Positions 7,750-17,490 of a stretch of 64,000 nucleotides of DNA are shown piece by piece. A model generated the notes under the pieces. The model had not been told where the DNA came from. It did not search any database and saw only the letters and a list, made by a program, of their open reading frames with translations. The DNA is from Ciceribacter sp. T2.26MG-112.2 (GTDB lineage: Bacteria; Pseudomonadota; Alphaproteobacteria; Rhizobiales; Rhizobiaceae). A program made the position numbers and the translations under genes. Numbering within the stretch: the first letter of the stretch is position 1; each line of letters starts with the position of its first letter. The DNA is taken from positions 186,001-250,000 of the forward strand of contig NZ_UEYQ01000001.1 in the NCBI RefSeq assembly GCF_900492205.1. Reading direction: 5' to 3'.

Positions 7750-8949
7750 TCAGTTCGTCGATGTCTCCTGCGCCCGCAGCGGCGCCAGGCGCGACAGGGC
7801 GATCATCGCCGCAAGACCGACCGCCCCCATCAACAGCAGGCAGCCGACCGCCGCTGATACGCCGAGCTTCTCATTGACGAAGATGATGGTGACGGGTGCG
7901 GCAGCCGACAGGACCATGCGAATGCCCGACAAAGTGCCCATGGTCCGGCCGTAGCCGGCCGTGCCGAAATAATGCAGCGGCAGGACGCCGCGAATGATCG
8001 ACGTCAGCCCCTGGCCAATGCCGAAGAAGACAGCAAACAGCAGCACGATGGCGACGGCCGGGAAGATTGCCGCGGCAAACAGCAAGGCGAGCGCGAGGAA
8101 GATCGCCCCGGTGGCGATCAGCCCCGTCACCGGCGGGGAAAGCACGCCCCGGCGCGCATATTCGATGATGCGGGCCGCGACCTGCGACGGCCCGATCATG
8201 CTGCCGGCAAGCGTCGCGATCGCGGGCGTGAAGCCGGCGTCGCCGAGCAGCACCAGCAGGGAGGCGCCCATGGCCGAGAGAACGAATCCGCCGGCCGAAA
8301 GGCTGATGGCCATCAGGGCGAGCTGCGGCCGGCGGCTGACGACCGGGGGACGTCCGGCGCCAGCAGAACTCGTCGCGGGGCGCACCGGCGGCTGCCGATA
8401 GGACGGCCAGAGCGCATGAACCGGAAGGGCGAGCACCAGGTTGAGACCGGCGAGGACCAGATAGACCTCGCGCCAGGTCATCATCGTCAAGAGCCACTGG
8501 ATCAGCGGCCAGAACACCGTGGAGGCAAAGCCCGCAACGAGCGTCACCAGGGTGATCTGGCTGCGCGCCTCCTGGCCATGGCGCTGTGCGAGCGCGGCGA
8601 AGCCGGCATCATATTGCACGGCGATCGACACGAATTCCGCCGCCAGCGTCACGGCGGCGAACTGCCAGCCGTTCTGCACCATGGAAAGGGCGGCGAGCAT
8701 CGCGGCCGCCAGGATCGATCCGAAGGTCAGCACGGGGCGCGCGCCGAACCGGTCGATCAGCCGCCCGATAATGGGGGCAGACACCGCGCCGCCCAACAGG
8801 CCGATCGAAAAGACCGCGAAGACAAAGCTCTGCGACCAGCCGAATTCGCGAGCGATTTCGGGCGCCAGGATCGAGAAGGAATAGTAGAGCGTGCCATAAC
8901 CCACGGTCATGGAAACGCCCATGCCGAGAGTGGCCGGGGATGGTTTCAT
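7750..8949 (-). CDS. MFS transporter
   Basis: 399 residues with about 12 hydrophobic segments. The loop 2-3 signature is seen as GRLIDRFGARPVL, and the second-half equivalent is weak. The N-terminus (GYGTLYYSFSILAPEIAREFGWSQ) resembles the YbfB/OFA-like group of MFS proteins, some of which carry monocarboxylates. It lies 44 bp downstream of mbfA on the same strand and may be co-transcribed, but no iron link is visible in its sequence. Substrate unknown. Confidence 0.85.
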   Translation of the reverse strand: MKPSPATLGMGVSMTVGYGTLYYSFSILAPEIAREFGWSQSFVFAVFSIGLLGGAVSAPIIGRLIDRFGARPVLTFGSILAAAMLAALSMVQNGWQFAAVTLAAEFVSIAVQYDAGFAALAQRHGQEARSQITLVTLVAGFASTVFWPLIQWLLTMMTWREVYLVLAGLNLVLALPVHALWPSYRQPPVRPATSSAGAGRPPVVSRRPQLALMAISLSAGGFVLSAMGASLLVLLGDAGFTPAIATLAGSMIGPSQVAARIIEYARRGVLSPPVTGLIATGAIFLALALLFAAAIFPAVAIVLLFAVFFGIGQGLTSIIRGVLPLHYFGTAGYGRTMGTLSGIRMVLSAAAPVTIIFVNEKLGVSAAVGCLLLMGAVGLAAMIALSRLAPLRAQETSTN

Positions 8950-8993
8950 GATGACGCCGCTACGCTATTCGCATTGCGGCTTCATGACAATCA

Positions 8994-9977
8994 TCAACCG
9001 TGGCCGATCAGGATGCCGGCGGCGAGAACGAGCGAGCCGCCGAGCACGACCTGCATGGCGGCGCGCAGGAAGGGCGTCTCCATATACTTGTTCTGGATGA
9101 AGGCGATGGCCCAGAGTTCGAAGAAGACGATGACGGCGGCGGTGATGGTCGCCGTCCAGAAATGCGGAATGAGATAGGGCAGCGCGTGACCAAGGCCGCC
9201 GAGCGCCGTCATGATGCCCGAAGCCAGGCCGCGCTTGATCGGCGAGCCGCGTCCCGACAGTTTGCCGTCGTCGTGGGCGGCTTCGGTAAAGCCCATGGAA
9301 ATGCCGGCGCCGACCGAGGCCGACAGGCCGACCAGGAAGGTCTGCCAGGTGTCGCCGGTGGCAAAGGCGGCGGCGAAGATCGGTGCGAGGGTGGAGACCG
9401 ATCCGTCCATCAGACCGGCAAGGCCCGGCTGCACATAGGTCAGCACGAACTGGCGGTGGGCGCTCGCGTCTTCCTCTTTCTTGACGTCTTCCGGCGTGTG
9501 GCGCTCGCCGAGCATGGAGGCGATTTCCTCATGGCCCTGCTCGGCCAGCGCCAGATCGCCGAGCAGCTTGCGGGTTTGCGCGTCCGTCGTGCGCTGCGCC
9601 GCCGCGATATAGAAGCGGTAGGCGCCCTGCTCCATCGTCTCCGCCTCGGCGCGGATCTGGTCGAGGCTCTGGTTGACGCGCAGCCAATCCGGCTTGCGTT
9701 CATAAAATCCGCTGACATGCTCGCGGCGGATCAGCGGAATGCGCTCGCCGAAGCGTTGGCGGTGCATTTCGATCAGCTGGTTGCGGTGGGTGTGCTCGAC
9801 CTCCGCCATATCCTCGAACACCTTGGCCGATTGCGGATATTGTTCGCGCAGCTGGTCGGCATAGGCGAGGTAGATGCGCGCATCATCCTCTTCCGACGAA
9901 ATCGCGAGCGCCAGGATTTCCTGGTCGCTGAGGCTGGAAAAAGGGCGTTTCGACGACGAAAACAAGCGCGCCAGCAT
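8994..9977 (-). CDS. mbfA: Membrane-bound ferritin-like iron exporter MbfA
   Basis: 327 residues in two parts. Residues 1-165 are a ferritin/rubrerythrin-like four-helix domain with iron-ligand clusters (SSEEDDARIY, AEVEHTHRNQL, EQGHEE). Residues about 180-327 are a VIT1/CCC1-like membrane domain (LTYVQPGLAGLMDGSVSTLAP ... GFTEAAHD). This fusion is characteristic of MbfA, which in Bradyrhizobium and Agrobacterium exports iron and protects against iron and peroxide stress under Irr control. A matching iron-control element lies 18 bases upstream of the start. It is divergent from the truncated haemoglobin gene. Confidence 0.93.
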   Translation of the reverse strand: MLARLFSSSKRPFSSLSDQEILALAISSEEDDARIYLAYADQLREQYPQSAKVFEDMAEVEHTHRNQLIEMHRQRFGERIPLIRREHVSGFYERKPDWLRVNQSLDQIRAEAETMEQGAYRFYIAAAQRTTDAQTRKLLGDLALAEQGHEEIASMLGERHTPEDVKKEEDASAHRQFVLTYVQPGLAGLMDGSVSTLAPIFAAAFATGDTWQTFLVGLSASVGAGISMGFTEAAHDDGKLSGRGSPIKRGLASGIMTALGGLGHALPYLIPHFWTATITAAVIVFFELWAIAFIQNKYMETPFLRAAMQVVLGGSLVLAAGILIGHG

Positions 9978-9994
9978 GAAAATCTACCTCGTTC

Positions 9995-10011
9995 TTTATA
10001 ATCATTCTAAA
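9995..10011 (-). promoter_or_regulatory. Iron control element (Irr box) of mbfA
   Basis: On the minus strand the site reads TTTAGAATGATTATAAA, one mismatch from the Irr consensus TTTAGAA-N3-TTCTAAA. It is 18 bp from the mbfA start, where Irr would repress under low iron, as known for mbfA in related species. Confidence 0.7.
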
Positions 10012-10177
10012 TCTAGTTCGGGAGCTGTTCGAGGTCAAGTCGTCGCAGTGCCGCACCCCTTGACCAGGGGAAATCCAAAAGCCGATGCCGCGATCGGCCC
10101 GGGCGCGCCCGTTTGACGAGCGCATCACGATCAACGACAAGCGTCAAGCTGACATGGGACGAAGGAAGGAGACGGCG

Positions 10178-10642
10178 ATGCAGGATGATCTGATCGGTCG
10201 CGCGGCGCACCGGGCCGAGATCACCGCCCGCGCCGAGGCGCAGATGGCCGAAATGGGCGTCGACCGCGCCTTCATCGATCGACTGGTCGAGACGTTCTAC
10301 GGCCGCATCCAGGACCATCCGAGCCTGGGCCCCGTCTTCGACACCCGCCTTTCCGGCCGCTGGCCGGAGCACCTCGCCAAGATGAAGGCCTTCTGGACTT
10401 CGGTCGCCTTCAAGAACGGTGCCTATGGCGGCAAGCCGGTCCAGGCCCACCAAGGCGTGGCTGGCATCACAGAAGGCTTGTTTGCCGAATGGCTGGCGCT
10501 GTTCAGCCAGACCCTCGTCGACATTGAAGCGACAGTCGAAGCCCATGCCTGGTTCATGGCGACGGCCGAACGGATCGCCCGCAGCCTCGTCACCGCCCTC
10601 TTCTATAATCCCGCCCTCGACGACCCGACCCAACGCATCTAG
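10178..10642 (+). CDS. Group III truncated haemoglobin
   Basis: 154 residues. The 2-on-2 globin core shows FYGRIQDHPSLGPVFDTR, WPEHLAKMKAFWTSVAF and PVQAHQGV, the last carrying the expected proximal His. Group III globins (Ctb-like) bind O2 or NO; the precise role varies. ATG 10178 has AAGGAG seven bases upstream and is preferred to the ATG at 10154. It is divergent from mbfA, sharing the intergenic region with the Irr box, so joint iron regulation is possible but unproven. Confidence 0.9.
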   Translation: MQDDLIGRAAHRAEITARAEAQMAEMGVDRAFIDRLVETFYGRIQDHPSLGPVFDTRLSGRWPEHLAKMKAFWTSVAFKNGAYGGKPVQAHQGVAGITEGLFAEWLALFSQTLVDIEATVEAHAWFMATAERIARSLVTALFYNPALDDPTQRI

Positions 10643-10840
10643 CCGTCCGCCTGACGGATCTGCCAACACGCCCTGTCGCGCATCTTTCGCATTCCGTCCG
10701 AGCTTTCTGCGTAATTTTGCGAAAGGCAAAACGCCCTTGTGCGCAATTCTGGCAGCTTTCGGGCTTGCAAGCACGTCACATCATGGCTAGACCCCGCAAT
10801 GGAGGAGGAAACGATTATAGGAAACAACCAAGGCCACTGA

Positions 10841-11950
<1,110 letters not shown>

Positions 11951-11979
11951 CGCCTTCGCCGCCAAGGCGCGCAGACCCC

Positions 11980-12008
11980 GCCCCGGACATCCCTGTCCGG
12001 GGCTTTTT
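11980..12008 (+). terminator. Terminator of the TRAP binding-protein gene
   Basis: A perfect 10-bp stem (11980-11989 with 11994-12003), loop TCCC, then five T. Confidence 0.92.
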
Positions 12009-12135
12009 CTTGGCGCGCGCCCATTCGGGCCGGCTTAGCGGAGCACAATGAAATATTTCTAATTTTATATGTTAGGTATTTGTTATTTTGAGTGTTTTAC
12101 GATCCGCGCAGTGTGTTCTGCGTGGAGGTCGAAAA

Positions 12136-13005
12136 TTGCGCTTGTCGATAGCCCTTGCCACGATTGTCGTGGCTCTCAGCCCGGCCGTTTCGGCGTTCGC
12201 CGAAGGCTGGATCGTCTCCAAGGTCCGGCAACCGGCAAACTATACGACCGACAGCAAGACCTGGCAGCGCGTCGTGGACGGAATGGAGATCCCGACCGGA
12301 GCCTGGATCAGCACCGGACCGCGCGGCCGCGTGCTCCTCGCCCACGAAGACGACATGGTGACGGTCCAGCCCGGCACGATGACGGCGATCTTCGCCAAGG
12401 ACAGCGCGGGCAAGAAATTCGAAATCGCCCAGCAGTTCGGTGAGATCGTCGTCGACTTCGAAAAGCGCGCCGGCCGCAATCTCAAGATCCAGACACCGTT
12501 TCTCGCGGCGGTCGTCAAGGGCACGCGTTTCAGCGTCCAGGTCGACCGCAAGGGTGCCACGCTTGGGGTATCGCGCGGCGTCGTCGGCGTTACCGACCCG
12601 CAACGCGGCCAGTCGGTCGACGTCCACGCCGGCCAGTCGGTCGCCGTTTCGCCAGGTACTCCGGGCTCGCTCTCCGTCCTCGGGCCCGGTCCAAAGGCTC
12701 CCGTCGTCAGCGCGCCGGTCACCGCCCCGGCCGTCCCCAGCATTGATGCCACCAATCCTAACAACCGCGCCGACGGAGCCGGCGACACGCCCGGGAACCG
12801 CAACGGGATTGGCAATGGTAACGGGATTGGGAACGGCAACGGGAACGGCAACGGCAACGGCAACGGCAACGGGAACGGGAACGGCAACGGGAACGGGAAC
12901 GGGAACGGCAACGGGAACGGGAACGGGAACGGGAACGGCAACGGGAACGGGAACGGGAACGGCAACGGGAACGGGAACGGCAACGGGAACGGGAACGGGA
13001 GATGA
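12136..13005 (+). CDS. Secreted FecR-domain protein with a long Gly-Asn tail (TTG start)
   Basis: 289 residues. TTG 12136 is chosen because GGAGG lies 10 bases upstream and translation then opens directly with a signal peptide ([14 protein letters not shown], cleavage after AFA). Residues about 55-170 are a FecR-type beta domain: [34 protein letters not shown] short Pro/Ala linker follows, then residues about 223-288 are nearly pure (GN)n. It lies 70 bp before a CHASE2 gene, a pairing seen widely, where the secreted FecR-like protein may feed a signal to the CHASE2 sensor. No sigma factor or TonB receptor is nearby, so classical iron signalling is unlikely. Confidence 0.82.
   Translation: MRLSIALATIVVALSPAVSAFAEGWIVSKVRQPANYTTDSKTWQRVVDGMEIPTGAWISTGPRGRVLLAHEDDMVTVQPGTMTAIFAKDSAGKKFEIAQQFGEIVVDFEKRAGRNLKIQTPFLAAVVKGTRFSVQVDRKGATLGVSRGVVGVTDPQRGQSVDVHAGQSVAVSPGTPGSLSVLGPGPKAPVVSAPVTAPAVPSIDATNPNNRADGAGDTPGNRNGIGNGNGIGNGNGNGNGNGNGNGNGNGNGNGNGNGNGNGNGNGNGNGNGNGNGNGNGNGNGNGNGR
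12802..13000 (+). repeat. Hexanucleotide array AACGGS encoding (Asn-Gly)n
   Basis: About 33 hexamer units, AACGGG or AACGGC, in an irregular alternation; the first few are imperfect (AACGGGATTGGC). The length is a multiple of six, so slippage changes tail length without a frameshift. The minus strand is also open here only because of the repeat. Confidence 0.92.
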
Positions 13006-13074
13006 GCGGGGCAGATTGATCAAGGGCCTAACGTCTCTCGAGGACGATATTTCGCCATCACCAGAAAGCAGAGG

Positions 13075-15879
13075 ATGTTGAAAGCCGCCTTCCCCTTCCG
13101 CCGGTTGCTGGTCCTGGCCAGCCTGTTCTGCATCGTCGCCAGCCTGGCCGGGCTCGGCGGCTTCGCCCGGCTGGATGCGGGGTTGACGGCGCGGCGCATG
13201 GCTCTTGCGCCGCGCGCGCCGACCGGCGATGTGGTCTTCGTCGCCATCGACAAGCAGAGCCTGGATGCCATCGGCGTGTGGCCCTGGGACCGCTCGGTCC
13301 ATGCCCGGCTGATCGACGTTCTCACCAGGGCCGAGGCCCGCGACATCTTCCTCGATGTCGATTTCAGTTCCCGCTCGTCGGAGGCGGGCGACGAGGCCCT
13401 GGCCCGGGCGCTCGAGCAGGCCGGCGGCGGGGTCATCCTGCCGACGTTCACGCAATACCGCACGACCGGCGACCGGTCCGGCGCGACGGACGTCACGGCA
13501 CCCCACCCGATCTTCTCCGAAAATGCCTGGACGGCCAGCGCCAGCGTGCGAGCGGATGCCGACGGCGTCGTTCGAAGGTTCGCCTTTGGCGAAGAGCAGG
13601 ACGGCGAATTCGTCATGTCCGTTCCCGCCGCACTCGCCGGCATGGCCGACGCAAACTCGCCGCCGTTCGTCATCGATTTTTCCATCGATCCGGCCAGCCT
13701 CGTTTCCCATTCGGCGATCGACGTCGCCTCCGGCCGCGTCGATCCCGCCGCATTCAAGGACAAGATCGTCGTCGTCGGGGCGGCCGCGATCGAGCTGAAG
13801 GACAATTTCCTGGTGCCGGTGCATGGTCTGATCTCGGGCCCGACACTCCAGATCATCGCCACCGAAACCCTGCTGCAGGACCGGATGCTGACCCCGTTGC
13901 GGGCCTGGCCTCTGCTGATTCTTTGCGCTGTCCTGGGCTTTGTCACCCTTTCGCCGCGGCGCAGCCTGCGTCTGCAATCCTTGCTGATCGGGTCGACCGT
14001 GATCGCGCTGGAAACAGCCGGCTTCTGGCTGCAATCGGCCCATGCTCTCCTCCTGCCGACCGCCGCCAGTCAGGCCTTGCTCGGCCTGATCGTCGTCACC
14101 CGGATCCTCGAGGAGTTGGACCTCAGGACCTGGCTGTTGCGGCTCGCCTCGGTCGAGGCCGACAATAGCCGCAGCCTGCTCGGCCAGGTCATCAGCGACA
14201 GCGCCGATGCGATCCTGGTGGTCGACGAGGACGGGATCCTGATCGCCCACAGTACCCGCATCGCCGACGTGCTGCCCGAACTCGCCTCGCTCGAGGACGG
14301 CGATGCGGTCATGGCCATCCTGCCCGAGGCCTGGCGTCGCGAGATTGACGCCGCCATGGCGGATGTGCGCCGGCAATGCGTCGGACCGGCGAAGCTGCGT
14401 GAGCTCTCGCTCGGCGAAGGTGCCGGGGCGCGGACGATCGAATACACCATCACCGCCTCGCAGAGGGCGCTTGCGGACGGCAAGAGCCGCCGCGGCGAAG
14501 ACCATGCCTTCGTCGCCTGCGTGACGGCGCGCGACATCACCGAGCGCCGCCGGCAGGAGGAACGGATCGGCTTCCTGTCACGCCATGACGTTCTCACCGG
14601 CGCGCTGCGCAGTTCGGCTTTCGTCAACGAGATCAATGCAAGGCTGACGGAAACACCGCCGCCGGGCAGCGGCCATGCCGTCTATGCCGTCAACCTCCAC
14701 CGCTTCAAGACCATCAATTCGACCCTCGGCCGCTCCAAGGGCGACGCCCTGCTCAAGGCGGTCGTGCGCCGCCTGGGATCGCTCGACGATCGGCTGTCGC
14801 CGATTGCCCGTCTCGGCGGCGACACGTTCTCCGCCTTCACCCTCACGCCCGTCACCCCTCAGGAAGCCCGCGCGCTGGCGGATGCCATCGTCGCCGCCCT
14901 TTCGACCCCCTTCGCCGTCGCCGAGACCAAGGCGCAGCTCGGCGTGCATATCGGCATGGTGTTCAGCACGGATGCGCCCAGCCGGGGCGGTGCGGCTCTC
15001 GTCGCGGAGGCGGAACTCGCGCTAGACGATGCGCGTCGCACCAATGGCAATGGACTGGTCGAATTCGATCCGGAAGGCGGCGCCCGCCATGCACAGACGC
15101 GGCGGATCGAGGCGGAACTCTGGCATGCGCTCGACCGCAACGAGGTCAGGCTGTTCTACCAGCCGCAAGTTCGCCTCAGCGACGGCAAGCTGATCGGCTG
15201 CGAGGCCCTGTTGCGCTGGCGCCATCCCGAACTCGGCTTCGTCTCGCCCCAGGTCTTCGTCGAGATCGCCGAGGCCAACGGCTTCATCGAGCAGTTGGGC
15301 GCCTGGGCCATGCTCCAGGCCTGCCGCGATGCCTTGACCTTCCGGCCGGACCTTGCGGTGGCGGTCAACGTCTCGCCCCTGCAATTGCAGCGCGGCGACA
15401 TCGTCGCCACGGTCCGGCAGGCGCTGCAACAAACCGGCCTGCGCCCCGACCGGCTGCAGATCGAGATCACCGAGTCGACCTTCCTCAATCCCTCCGACGA
15501 AATGCTGGAAAAGCTCTCGGCCCTGAAGGCGCTCGGCGTCTCGATCGCGCTCGACGATTTCGGCACCGGCTATTCCTCCTTCGGCTATCTGGCACGCTTC
15601 CCGCTCGACAAGATCAAGGTCGACCAGATGTTCGTTCGCACGCTGATCGACAATACGGCGAGCCAGGCAATCGTCCAATCGGTGAAGACGCTCTGCCGCG
15701 GTCTCGGCATCGCCATGATCTGCGAAGGGATCGAAACCGAGGCGGAAGCCGCCTTCCTGCGGCGGATCGGCTGTGAGCAGGGCCAGGGCTATCTGTTCGG
15801 CCGGCCGCAACCCGCCGAAGACCTCATCCGGCTGGCGGACAGCGAAAGCGTGCCGCCCGCGCTGGCCGCGCGGGCTTGA
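13075..15879 (+). CDS. CHASE2-PAS-GGDEF-EAL membrane protein, predicted c-di-GMP phosphodiesterase
   Basis: 934 residues. TM1 is about 10-28, then a periplasmic CHASE2 sensor to about 270 ([20 protein letters not shown] is diagnostic) and three TM segments at about 275-345. A PAS-like domain lies about 365-490. The GGDEF domain has GGDTF at about 580 and Asn for the first metal-binding Asp ([11 protein letters not shown]), so cyclase activity is unlikely, and no RxxD I-site is seen. The EAL domain keeps the residues needed for c-di-GMP hydrolysis: EALLRW at 711, [19 protein letters not shown] at 827, KVDQ, EGIET and GYLFGRP. The ATG has AGAGG just upstream. It probably couples the FecR partner to c-di-GMP breakdown. 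Confidence 0.9.
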   Translation: MLKAAFPFRRLLVLASLFCIVASLAGLGGFARLDAGLTARRMALAPRAPTGDVVFVAIDKQSLDAIGVWPWDRSVHARLIDVLTRAEARDIFLDVDFSSRSSEAGDEALARALEQAGGGVILPTFTQYRTTGDRSGATDVTAPHPIFSENAWTASASVRADADGVVRRFAFGEEQDGEFVMSVPAALAGMADANSPPFVIDFSIDPASLVSHSAIDVASGRVDPAAFKDKIVVVGAAAIELKDNFLVPVHGLISGPTLQIIATETLLQDRMLTPLRAWPLLILCAVLGFVTLSPRRSLRLQSLLIGSTVIALETAGFWLQSAHALLLPTAASQALLGLIVVTRILEELDLRTWLLRLASVEADNSRSLLGQVISDSADAILVVDEDGILIAHSTRIADVLPELASLEDGDAVMAILPEAWRREIDAAMADVRRQCVGPAKLRELSLGEGAGARTIEYTITASQRALADGKSRRGEDHAFVACVTARDITERRRQEERIGFLSRHDVLTGALRSSAFVNEINARLTETPPPGSGHAVYAVNLHRFKTINSTLGRSKGDALLKAVVRRLGSLDDRLSPIARLGGDTFSAFTLTPVTPQEARALADAIVAALSTPFAVAETKAQLGVHIGMVFSTDAPSRGGAALVAEAELALDDARRTNGNGLVEFDPEGGARHAQTRRIEAELWHALDRNEVRLFYQPQVRLSDGKLIGCEALLRWRHPELGFVSPQVFVEIAEANGFIEQLGAWAMLQACRDALTFRPDLAVAVNVSPLQLQRGDIVATVRQALQQTGLRPDRLQIEITESTFLNPSDEMLEKLSALKALGVSIALDDFGTGYSSFGYLARFPLDKIKVDQMFVRTLIDNTASQAIVQSVKTLCRGLGIAMICEGIETEAEAAFLRRIGCEQGQGYLFGRPQPAEDLIRLADSESVPPALAARA

Positions 15880-15933
15880 TCCGGCGGGGCAAGGCAAATT
15901 TGGCCGTCCTCACGCAGAGAGAGCACCACCCGC

Positions 15934-17490
15934 CTATTTCGACACCTGCCAGCCGCCGCTGCCGCCACCCCATTTGTTGCTGGCCGACCACTGGCCCGAA
16001 CCGGAACGCCCGTCGATCCGGCCGTTGATCGTCCCGTTGAACGGGTAGGGCTTGGTCTCCTTGAACACCGTGCCCTGCAGCACACCGGTCAACGGCGCGC
16101 TGAAGGCGCCGTCCGCGCCCAGCGAGCCTGAAAATCGCGCGTTGAAGCCGTCGCCCTCGAAGCTGCCCGAAATCGAACCTGAGACCGAAGAACCGGCAAC
16201 GACGAGGGTCAGGGAACCGGAGGCCTTGCCGGAAATGCGGCCACCATACTGGCCGGCGAGATCCGCGGCCGGTTGCTGCGGCTCCTCGGTCAGTCCGCTA
16301 TGGCGCGCCACCACGGACCGGTATTCCTCGAACTTTTCCAGTTGCTCCCGATATTCCGTGGAATTGGCCCCATACACCACACCGGTCGACAGAAGATTCG
16401 CCATGGCCTTGATGTGGGTCGCATTGTGCGGATCGAGCACGCCGTCTTTCTTCAGCTTGTCGCGGATCATCTGGGTGAAGCGCTGAAGATTGTAGGGGTG
16501 CTTGGTCCACCAGTCGCGCCCGTATTTGCCATAAGCCGCCGTGTCGAGCGCCTCGGTCATCAGGTCGGCTTCGGCCTGGGCATCGGCGCGCGCCTTTTCC
16601 ACCACTGCGGCCGCCTGATCCTTCTTGCTGCGGGCCGCAAAGGTCTGGAGTATGTCGTCGACGACTTCCTCGTCGCTCGTTGCGGTCAACCGTTCGCGCA
16701 CCGCGTCGCTCGGTTCCGCCGTCGCCTGGGAAATGTCGTCGGCACGCTGGTCGGCCAACTCGATCTTGCGGTCGCGGATGACGGAGGAATAGAGCGGCAA
16801 AGTCTCCAGCCGCGTGCGGATCGCCTCGCGGGTCTGCTCGTCACCCTTGGCATATTCCTGGTAGAGTTCCTCGATCGTGCTGTCGACGAACTTGCCCTTG
16901 GCGTAGTTCACCACGCCCGCCGCGGTCTCGACCGCGGTAAAGGCGGCGGCCGCCGGCGTCGCGGCGATGAAGGCGCGGCCGAGAAATTCATAGGCCGCCT
17001 GCGGATCGCCGCCCGCCGCCTTGCCAAGCACGTCGGCTGCCTCGTTGACCTTGTCGATATTGCCGAGCACGCCTGCCATCTGCTGGCGCAGTGCCGGGTC
17101 CTTGATGCCGTTGGCCAGCGTCTTGCCGAGGGCGACCGCGACCTCTTCGGTCGCCGCCTTCGCCTTTTCGGGATCGCCGCTGGTCAGTGCATCGGCCGCA
17201 TTCTCGGCGAACTTGTTGATCTCGTTGGCCGAAAGCGCCACCGTACCGAGTTGGCGCACCAGGGTCTTGTTCGCTCCCGACTTGTACAGCTTCTTGTAGA
17301 GCGCGACGATCGCCGCCTGCGACTGCGACTTGATCACCTCCTTGGCCTGTTCATCGGCATAGTCGAGCGCCGCCTTCTTGGCATCCTCCTGCCAGGTGGT
17401 CGGCGCCTGGGCGAGCGCCGCCGGAGAAAAGAGCGCGAGTGTCCCGGCCATGACCAGGGCCGGCAGGTCAATCGGTCGCAAGGATCTCAT
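15934..17490 (-). CDS. Secreted protein of unknown function, helical N-terminus and beta-repeat C-terminus
   Basis: 518 residues, no family recognised. Signal peptide to about 28 (ALAQ). Residues 30-400 are mostly helical, rich in Ala, Glu and Lys, with no further membrane segment apart from a weak Ala-rich stretch near 180. Residues about 415-518 are Gly/Ser-rich alternating strands (GRISGKASGSLTLVV, SGSISGSFEGDGFNARFSG, NGTINGRIDGRSGSGQW), like a small beta barrel or sandwich. It overlaps the upstream SH3 gene by 4 bp (ATGA), so the two proteins are made together and probably work together in the periplasm or envelope. Confidence 0.7.
   Translation of the reverse strand: MRSLRPIDLPALVMAGTLALFSPAALAQAPTTWQEDAKKAALDYADEQAKEVIKSQSQAAIVALYKKLYKSGANKTLVRQLGTVALSANEINKFAENAADALTSGDPEKAKAATEEVAVALGKTLANGIKDPALRQQMAGVLGNIDKVNEAADVLGKAAGGDPQAAYEFLGRAFIAATPAAAAFTAVETAAGVVNYAKGKFVDSTIEELYQEYAKGDEQTREAIRTRLETLPLYSSVIRDRKIELADQRADDISQATAEPSDAVRERLTATSDEEVVDDILQTFAARSKKDQAAAVVEKARADAQAEADLMTEALDTAAYGKYGRDWWTKHPYNLQRFTQMIRDKLKKDGVLDPHNATHIKAMANLLSTGVVYGANSTEYREQLEKFEEYRSVVARHSGLTEEPQQPAADLAGQYGGRISGKASGSLTLVVAGSSVSGSISGSFEGDGFNARFSGSLGADGAFSAPLTGVLQGTVFKETKPYPFNGTINGRIDGRSGSGQWSASNKWGGGSGGWQVSK

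Noticed and set aside
12802..13000. Hexanucleotide array as a CRISPR or phase-variation switch
   Set aside because: No spacers, and a six-base unit cannot shift the frame, so on/off phase variation is ruled out; only length variation is possible.
12097..14505. 802-residue open frame on the minus strand across the FecR and CHASE2 genes
   Set aside because: It is antisense to two well-supported genes. Its Val-Pro run is only the reverse of the hexanucleotide repeat.
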